This document shows positions 6,492-10,843 of a stretch of 10,843 bases of DNA, one piece after another (the stretch's first letter is position 1; each line of letters opens with the position of its first letter). The translations under genes and the position numbers were made by a program. Under the pieces are notes generated by a model. It was not told the origin of the DNA. It did no database searches and worked only from the letters and a program-made list of their open reading frames with translations. Location: contig MU631603.1 of assembly GCA_026770615.1 (NCBI GenBank), forward strand, positions 105,150 through 115,992, given 5' to 3'. Source of the DNA: Pavlovales sp. CCMP2436 (taxonomy: Eukaryota; Haptophyta; Pavlovophyceae; Pavlovales).

Positions 6492-6501
6492 TTCAATAAA
6501 T
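6406..6501 (+). repeat. 17-bp exact direct repeat ATTTTAATTCAATAAAT and companion short repeats
   Basis: The 17-mer is at 6406-6422 and 6485-6501. CGAAACTCGATTT is also repeated at 6397-6409 and 6425-6437. Each 17-mer contains AATAAA. The second overlaps the TAA of the ORF ending at 6491, so it could act as a polyadenylation signal, but both copies also encode FNSIN in successive frames. Confidence 0.75.
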
Positions 6502-7067
6502 TACCAAGCGAACCCAGCAGATTGGAATCTGACTGTCCAAAATGCACACAACCGCCGTTACGAACAGTTCAAAATGAAGGGAGGCGACCCTCCTACACTA
6601 GCGTACGTAGCTGAAATGTTGTCAAAAATTGAACTGAATGAACTCAACCGTGTGCAGTTTCACAAGACCCCTAAAGCGCTCGAGCGTAAAACATGGGATG
6701 ATCTGTTGAACAACAGTAGCGATCGAAACAGTAAGCGATTTTGGCCCCTTCAAGGTCGACGTTCTGATGTACGACGACGAAATGTTCAACATGGATGAAG
6801 TTCTTGACAGTGGCGATTACATCTCGTTTTCACCAGGGGTGTCCATTTTTCACTTGAAATTAAACAAAAATTCTTTATCGATGTAGGTGGATGCGCGAGT
6901 GGATCGCCTGAGACCCGCAAGAAACTCGTTGAAAGCGCGCTCAAATATGATTTCGTAACGAGTTTGAAATGGCCTCGGACGACAAGACCGTGGAGGGACT
7001 AGGTGTGAGTGGGACGGAGACACCTGCTATCCGCGATTTGAACATTTACAACACATCCGCCTTTTAA
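6460..7067 (+). pseudogene. Multiply frameshifted plus-strand coding region of unknown function
   Basis: After TAA at 6457-6459 one frame reads IHFNSINYQANPADWNLTVQ, then RRYEQFKMKGGDPPTLAYVA and LNELNRVQFHKTPKALERK. It passes through ATG 6574 to about 6740. Protein-like sequence then shifts frame at TTTTGGCCCC (PFKVDVLMYDDEMFNMDEVL, DSGDYISFSPGVSIFHLKL). It shifts again at CAAAAATTC near 6866 (FFIDVGGCASGSPETRKKLV, ESALKYDFVTSLK) and once more at GAAATGG near 6968 (MASDDKTVEGLGVSGTETPA). It ends in TAA at 7065-7067. Every change falls in or next to a short homopolymer, so these may be consensus errors in one gene of roughly 200 residues, possibly continuous with the ORF at 6219-6491. Alternatively it is a decayed gene. 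No motif identifies the family. Confidence 0.45.
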
Positions 7068-7259
7068 ATTACGGTAGGCCTGTGAAAGCATGGAGGGTAG
7101 TGAAAGGCACCGCCGCAGCACCTTGGAACTCTCCCCCTTCCTGCGCGATGCCCGAGCTTGAGACGTACGTGGGCAACGCTCACGAGGTTCGCATCCGAAC
7201 GATAGGAATCCCAGTGGCGCCGCCACGTCGGCGACCGGCGTTGAGCCATTCCGCATTTT
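7068..7259. other. Interval between convergent coding regions
   Basis: This stretch separates the plus-strand frame ending at 7067 from the minus-strand frame ending at 7260. Short frames on both strands are open, but none has a convincing start, composition or motif. I see no terminator hairpin. Confidence 0.4.
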
Positions 7260-7544
7260 TCAGATGTATGGATTTTTCTCGTCGTTTTTGACTGCGCCGG
7301 TCAGATTTTCGCTCGACTCGCTCGACTCGCTCAAGTCCGATTTCGATTTCGATTTCTTGCGCAGCAGCAACTACTTTAGGCGTTGTGAGAGGCTTGTTAT
7401 GACGGCGTCATTCTTATCTCCTTCAAATCGATCGTACTTTACTTTATTGTACAAGTTCGTATTTACCCTGTAGGGTGCCTCGTCGAAAGCTTCCTCATCC
7501 GTAAACGGCGAGTCTAAATGCGCTCGATTGCTCATCAGTTCCAT
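7260..7544 (-). CDS. Small protein with an in-frame TAG before a Lys/Ser/Glu-rich tail
   Basis: From ATG 7544 (a second at 7535) 57 codons read MELMSNRAHLDSPFTDEEAF, then YNKVKYDRFEGDKNDAVITS and LSQRLK, up to TAG at 7373-7371. The same frame continues without interruption for 36 more codons (LLLRKKSKSKSDLSESSESS, then GAVKNDEKNPYI) to TGA at 7262-7260. The tail contains micro-repeats (three GAAATC on the minus strand, then GAGCGAGTC twice) giving KSKSKS and SESSESSE. The join looks natural, so the TAG may be read through, be a point mutation, or be the real stop with the tail as relic. Protein-like sequence also lies upstream in the same frame (IPRTATFKAILVRGTHTIRM), so the real start may be higher or the protein may be joined to the gene before it by a frame change. 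Confidence 0.45.
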
Positions 7545-7617
7545 TCTTATGGTGTGTGTCCCACGCACGAGGATCGCCTTAAAAGTAGCAGTCCTCGGTA
7601 TATTTACTGATAGGGAT

Positions 7618-8601
7618 TCAAGCTGGCGTCTGACTGTTCTGAATGTTGTGCTGGTCTGAGCGCTGCGTCGCCCATTGCCTGCTGCGTGCCTTAGTCGGCT
7701 GCGCTGGCTTGGGCGCCACCGCGCGTGCCGATGGATCTGAGGACTTGTCCAGTGTATACTTGATTGTAATGTCAACATTGCCGCCGTCGCGTTCCACGGC
7801 TGGGTTCCACGCGTCATTCTCAGAGCGGACAAAACGAACAACTATACCGGTCTCCCCTGGAGATGCGATCATATCGATGTCGTACTGAGCGAATGAAACG
7901 CACTCGAACATCCAGTGATGGCCCCATTCCCTTACATGGATAGTGCGATTGGTCTGATCCGCATCTAGCTGCGTCACGACTCGTTCGAACCAGTCCCGCT
8001 TAGCGTACGACTTCGTATGGGGCATACGCATATACTCCCCGCTCATGCTCACCAGCATGACGTCTCTGTTCGTATAGGCTGCTGTTCGAATATGCTCGCC
8101 ATCTGCAGACACTAGGGCTTTTCGATATTGCGAGCGCACTCTGGCCATTTCCTTTTCTTTGCGAATCACACGATTCTTCTTACCAGGGGGGTAGCTTGTA
8201 TGAAACGAACGGCACGCGGTGACGATCAATGAAATCGAGTCGACATTCAGGGATGGGTTTTTAAGGAAGGTGCTCAGATACACTTCTCCACCTAGCCCTA
8301 ACACGAGAGGTGATGATCTCGCTATTGGAGTGGTGAACACACCCGTAGGATAAGAATCATCACCAATGGTTAGTATCATATCCGGAACTCTATCGCCACG
8401 ACGATAAACAACTGCAACACCCCCCATGGCTTTTTCTAATTCGAGCACCTGGTTCTCAAACGACGAATGCCTGTTGGTGCTCAGGACGCTCGGTTGTAAA
8501 CACGCTTGTCCAGCACCAGCCTGAAAAGCTATTGCCTTTTGCTTGAGTATAAAACTTGTCTGGACGATACCGCCATGTGCAATGATATGAAGCACGACCA
8601 T
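7618..8601 (-). CDS. Intact 327-aa protein with possible caspase-fold or Stv-like N-terminal domain
   Basis: ATG at 8601 starts a full 327-codon frame ending in TGA at 7620-7618. It is the longest complete uninterrupted frame in the window. The N-terminus MVVLHIIAHGGIV is a hydrophobic strand ending in His-Gly. About residues 118-126 read ISLIVTACRS, a second hydrophobic strand ending in Ala-Cys-Arg. Strand-HG and strand-AC pairs are the signature of clan CD (caspase-like) folds and of the putative adhesin Stv domain. Here the spacing is long, as I recall for Stv-like proteins, so this is a weak structural guess and peptidase activity is not claimed. GDDSYPTGVFTTP lies between. The C-terminal half has strand-rich segments (WGHHWMFECVSFAQYDIDMI, GIVVRFVRSENDAWNPAVER) and a basic Gln-rich tail. 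It is preceded by an AT-rich 59-nt gap and is co-directed with the genes at 8951 and 7544. Confidence 0.7.
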   Translation of the reverse strand: MVVLHIIAHGGIVQTSFILKQKAIAFQAGAGQACLQPSVLSTNRHSSFENQVLELEKAMGGVAVVYRRGDRVPDMILTIGDDSYPTGVFTTPIARSSPLVLGLGGEVYLSTFLKNPSLNVDSISLIVTACRSFHTSYPPGKKNRVIRKEKEMARVRSQYRKALVSADGEHIRTAAYTNRDVMLVSMSGEYMRMPHTKSYAKRDWFERVVTQLDADQTNRTIHVREWGHHWMFECVSFAQYDIDMIASPGETGIVVRFVRSENDAWNPAVERDGGNVDITIKYTLDKSSDPSARAVAPKPAQPTKARSRQWATQRSDQHNIQNSQTPA

Positions 8602-8660
8602 CTCTAGATTGTAGTTTTATTTTTATTCTTAATTAGTACGGCTGAACAGGCAGAGCGCAT
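8602..8660 (-). promoter_or_regulatory. AT-rich upstream region of the 327-aa gene
   Basis: The 59-nt gap before the ATG at 8601 is strongly A-rich on the coding strand (TAATTAAGAATAAAAATAAA, then ACTACAATC), in contrast to its neighbours. It also contains AATAAA-type signals for the gene ending at 8661. Compact AT-rich gaps like this are usual promoters in large eukaryotic DNA viruses; use as promoter is inferred. Confidence 0.4.
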
Positions 8661-8951
8661 TCATAGGGCCGCGTGCGTCTCCTTTAAATATGCCTCATGA
8701 GATGAGCTCGGTGCCGCCGGGAACGGGTAGTTTGCGTACTTGTCGGGACGAGCACGCGCAATCATTGCTGCTGCAAGCTCGTGACTCATCGGTTTATGTG
8801 CTGGCTGGGCGCGCTCGAAGAGGAGGTCGGCCTCTGACTGGAACCCGTAACGAGCTTGCAATCTTCGAGTCTGTTCTGGTCTAATAAATTTATATTTAAT
8901 TGCTCGTGTCCCTCTGAGCTTCCTCGATTGATTGTGTTCCCTCATCCTCAT
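8661..8951 (-). CDS. Small protein of 96 aa, unknown function
   Basis: ATG at 8951 (MRMREHNQSRK; a second ATG at 8945) starts a 96-codon frame ending in TGA at 8663-8661. An earlier in-frame beginning at 8999 would cross the repeat block and is less likely. The N-terminus is strongly basic (REHNQSRKLRGTRAIKYKF). The middle (RRLQARYGFQSEADLLFERA) and the following SHELAAAMIARARPDKYA look helical. The C-terminus is YPFPAAPSSSHEAYLKETH. It is co-directed with the 327-residue gene 59 nt downstream and with the basic protein frame upstream. No family recognised; it could be continuous with the basic frame from 9333 if the repeat block has altered the frame. Confidence 0.5.
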   Translation of the reverse strand: MRMREHNQSRKLRGTRAIKYKFIRPEQTRRLQARYGFQSEADLLFERAQPAHKPMSHELAAAMIARARPDKYANYPFPAAPSSSHEAYLKETHAAL

Positions 8952-9333
8952 AGCAACCGACTGACACCTGCTTGCAATGGGCACCTCGAGGTGCTGCAAT
9001 GGGCGCGCGGCCCCCTGGGAGGGAGATGACGTGCTCGAAAGCTACTGGCGGCGGGAATGGGCGCGCGGCAACGGCTGCCCCTGGGAGGAGATGACGTGCC
9101 GGCGGGTACCTCGAGGTGCTCGAGTGGGCGCCCGAGCCGCGCTCGTGCGCGCAGCGCACGGTACTTTTAACGGTGGCGTTTCGAGCGCCGGTCCTCCGCC
9201 TGTGGGGCCGTTTTGCTCGCATGGTGATCTTACTCGTCTTGCCGACCTTGCTCGTCTTGCCGACCTTGCCGACCTTGCCGTCATCGATCATGAGCTCGTC
9301 GTCGGCGCCTTGGCGCGGATGCTGGTATCCCAT
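8896..9333 (-). CDS. Basic protein with KVGKTS repeats, 145 aa
   Basis: ATG at 9333 begins MGYQHPRQGADDELMIDDG, followed by the Lys repeat KVGKVGKTSKVGKTSK and a run of basic residues (MRAKRPHRRRTGARNATVK). It continues to 8896, but the part below about 9140 runs through a tandem repeat block and is less convincing. The repeat comes from an 18-bp unit, twice, plus 9-bp partial units at 9232-9279. A short acidic head with a histone-tail-like basic body suits a nucleic-acid-binding protein, which is inference. The start lies only a few bases from the composition switch at 9336, divergent from the helicase frame. Its last part overlaps the beginning of the gene starting at 8951 in a different frame. 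Confidence 0.35.
   Translation of the reverse strand: MGYQHPRQGADDELMIDDGKVGKVGKTSKVGKTSKITMRAKRPHRRRTGARNATVKSTVRCAHERGSGAHSSTSRYPPARHLLPGAAVAARPFPPPVAFEHVISLPGGRAPIAAPRGAHCKQVSVGCYEDEGTQSIEEAQRDTSN
8973..9135. repeat. Imperfect tandem repeat block with two ACCTCGAGGT palindromes
   Basis: GCAATGGGC is at 8973 and 8996. AATGGGCGCGCGGC followed by CCTGGGAGG and AGATGACGTGC occurs near 8997-9032 and 9056-9099. ACCTCGAGGTGCT occurs at 8983-8995 and 9108-9120. The block is GC-rich and interrupts the frame of the basic protein. It looks like local duplication. Confidence 0.7.
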
Positions 9334-9335
9334 CG

Positions 9336-10843
9336 TTTAAAATAGACTATGATAAAGATACGCTGATTGAGGAAATTAACACACACATTTATCAAACGAC
9401 TGGCTTGGCTATTTCGTTTAAATTTAAATCTTACAAACCAGAAAATATTTATACTGAAATGATTGACGAATTCATTAGTTTTGATATTTCACCTATTGAA
9501 GAGAATACCGACGAACAATTTGATCGCGCTATTATTCCGACAATTAAATCAAGCAAAAAAGCGGGTGAGATCGTCATAAATAGATACAAAGACTTAATTG
9601 TAAAATGTGGGGGAGTTCTATATGTTAAATATAAAGATATTTGGAGAGGTGCAGGCGAAAATGACGAAAAACTGGTAGATGATATGTTTACTAAATTTAT
9701 GCGCGATATCGATATCTATTATCTAAATAAGAATAATGTTGAGGTATCATATTCAGATGATATTTTAAATTGTGATGTTTGCATAAAAAATATTTGTAGA
9801 AATATGGACATTATTGATAACAATTTTATAAAAGATATGTTAAAAGATAATATTCTTTATTTACCATTTAACGATGGTATATATTCATTTGTTGACGATA
9901 AACTTTTTGAATATGATGAATTGCCACAAATCAAATTTACTAAAAAGATAGAACGAAACTATCCACGATTTAATCAAGTAGATCATGATGAAACGATGAA
10001 ACGCGTTTTAATACCGATTTACCCAAACGAAGAAGAACGTAATTATAACGCACATGTTAAAGCGCGCGCTTTGGCGGGGTGTTTTCAGGATAAGAAATGG
10101 TATGGATATTGCGGTATGCGTGATTCTGGAAAGGGTACCGAGACCGGTCTCTTAAAAAAGGCTTTCGGTAGCTTTGTGTCAGAATTTACAAGTGGCTTTT
10201 TAGTAAAAACTAAAGATTCCGCCACAAATGACCCGGCTAAAGCATTGGGGTGGGTCGTTGATAAAAAAGATTGCCGTATTATTATAAGCAACGAAATCCC
10301 GGGCGACAAACATACCGTACTAAATGGTGGGCTTATTAAAATTTTGGCATCTGGTGGTGATGAAGTTGAAGCGCGTAAATTATATAAAGATTCTGCCGGG
10401 TTTGTACCACAGTTTACTATGTTCTTATGTTATAATAATTATTATCCATGTGAGCCTGCTGATGCGACTGAAAATTTGGAACAATTCGATTATAAAAGTA
10501 AATTCGTGGAAGCAGATAAACTAAACCCAAATCGTAAATTTCTAAAACTAAAGGACGATACTATCAAACAGTTTATTAGTGAGGAGCGTATTATCGACGC
10601 TTATACTTTGTATATTCTTGGTCAGTTTACCCAAATACGTAAGAAAGCACCACTGTCTATTTTAGACGCAAATATGACAACTAAAACAGAAGAAACTGAT
10701 GATATAGTTACGTATATAACCGAAAGATTTATAACTACAAACGATAACAACGACAGAATGTGCACACAAGACCTTTTTATGAGGTTGACGGACACACAAG
10801 ACCTTTTTATGAGGTTGACGGACACACAAGACCTTTTTATGAG
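9336..10843 (+). CDS. D5-like superfamily 3 helicase/ATPase, 5' start unclear, 3' end beyond window
   Basis: The frame is open from 9294 to the right edge (over 500 codons). Protein-like sequence starts at about 9336 (FKIDYDKDTLIEEINTHIYQ). The first in-frame ATG is 9459, so the N-terminus is unresolved. Helicase motifs of the D5 type are clear: Walker A GMRDSGKGTET (10113-10145), Walker B CRIIISNE (10272-10295), B-prime ASGGDEVEARKL (10347-10382) and sensor/motif C FLCYNN (10422-10439). Upstream NDGIYSF and DKKWYGYCG fit the D5 N-terminal region. Such proteins are hexameric replicative helicases, usually fused to an archaeo-eukaryotic primase domain. No primase motif is visible before it, so that part may be missing. 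Its base composition and A/T-ending codons differ sharply from all neighbours, suggesting a viral origin. The frame enters a 30-bp tandem repeat at the edge. Confidence 0.9.
10764..10843 (+). repeat. 30-bp exact tandem repeat, 2.7 copies, in frame
   Basis: Units at 10764-10793 and 10794-10823 are identical, and a third begins at 10824 and is cut by the window end. Thirty base pairs keep the frame, encoding TQDLFMRLTD each time. It lies downstream of the helicase core. An exact repeat at an end may be biological or an assembly-graph artefact. Confidence 0.9.

Noticed and set aside
6733..6968. Programmed ribosomal frameshifting in the 6460-7067 region
   Set aside because: No classic slippery heptamer with a downstream structure is evident, and the shifts go in mixed directions, which fits indels better.
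7371..7841. A single 156-codon minus-strand protein from 7841
   Set aside because: Its first two thirds overlap the 327-residue gene out of frame and are Arg/Ser/Thr-rich; only the part from about 7600 down looks coding.
8977..9345. Plus-strand frame of 122 codons ending at the composition switch
   Set aside because: It is antisense to the basic protein, reads LADLARLADLADLA from the minisatellite, and crosses the repeat block.
10085..10525. Short frames on both strands inside the helicase
   Set aside because: They are shadows of the helicase frame, which carries all recognisable motifs.
1..10843. tRNA, rRNA, CRISPR array or dinoflagellate spliced leader
   Set aside because: I found no cloverleaf with T-loop consensus, no rRNA landmark, no regularly spaced repeats with unique spacers, and no spliced-leader match.

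Overview
The window looks like nuclear DNA of a GC-rich unicellular eukaryote (an alga or other protist) joined to virus-like sequence. Support for a eukaryote: one minus-strand gene resolves into four exons with phase-consistent GT-AG introns of 133, 72 and 91 nt; AATAAA signals lie just after candidate gene ends; there are degenerate telomere-like hexamers; and several C-rich dispersed repeats end in splice-acceptor-like CTACAG, CCCAG or TCTAAG. No bacterial-type operons, ribosome binding sites, tRNAs, rRNAs or CRISPR arrays were seen.

Positions 1-6030 are GC-rich, repeat-rich and sparsely coding. They hold a partial minus-strand coding stretch at the left edge, an interrupted plus-strand gene (415-1151, possibly ending in an exon at 1319-1426), a repeat zone (about 1211-2256) with a G-rich hexamer array, a four-exon membrane-anchored protein gene (4106 to 2551, minus, 419 codons in my model), an orphan exon-like stretch (about 4617-4290), a long hairpin (4637-4717), an interrupted minus-strand gene (5275 to about 4950) and a small intact gene for a predicted three-pass membrane protein (6028 to 5657, minus).

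From about 6130 the style changes: the base composition is less GC-rich, genes are closely packed, and no introns are evident. A plus-strand zinc-ribbon-like ORF (6219-6491) is followed by a multiply frameshifted plus-strand reading frame (6460-7067). A co-directed minus-strand block follows, read from 9333 to 7260: a lysine-rich basic protein, a 96-residue protein, an intact 327-residue protein with His-Gly and Ala-Cys-Arg motifs reminiscent of caspase-fold or Stv-like domains, and a small acidic/serine-rich-tailed protein with an in-frame TAG.

At about 9336 composition switches abruptly to AT-rich, and an open frame runs off the right edge. It encodes a D5-like superfamily 3 helicase/ATPase with clear Walker A, Walker B, B-prime and sensor motifs, typical of nucleocytoplasmic large DNA viruses and relatives. 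No ATG is found at the 5' end of this frame, and the window ends inside an exact 30-bp in-frame tandem repeat. The right part could be an endogenous or lateral viral segment, or a chimeric assembly join; the sequence alone does not decide. One-base frame changes at several loci suggest either decay or uncorrected indels in the consensus.
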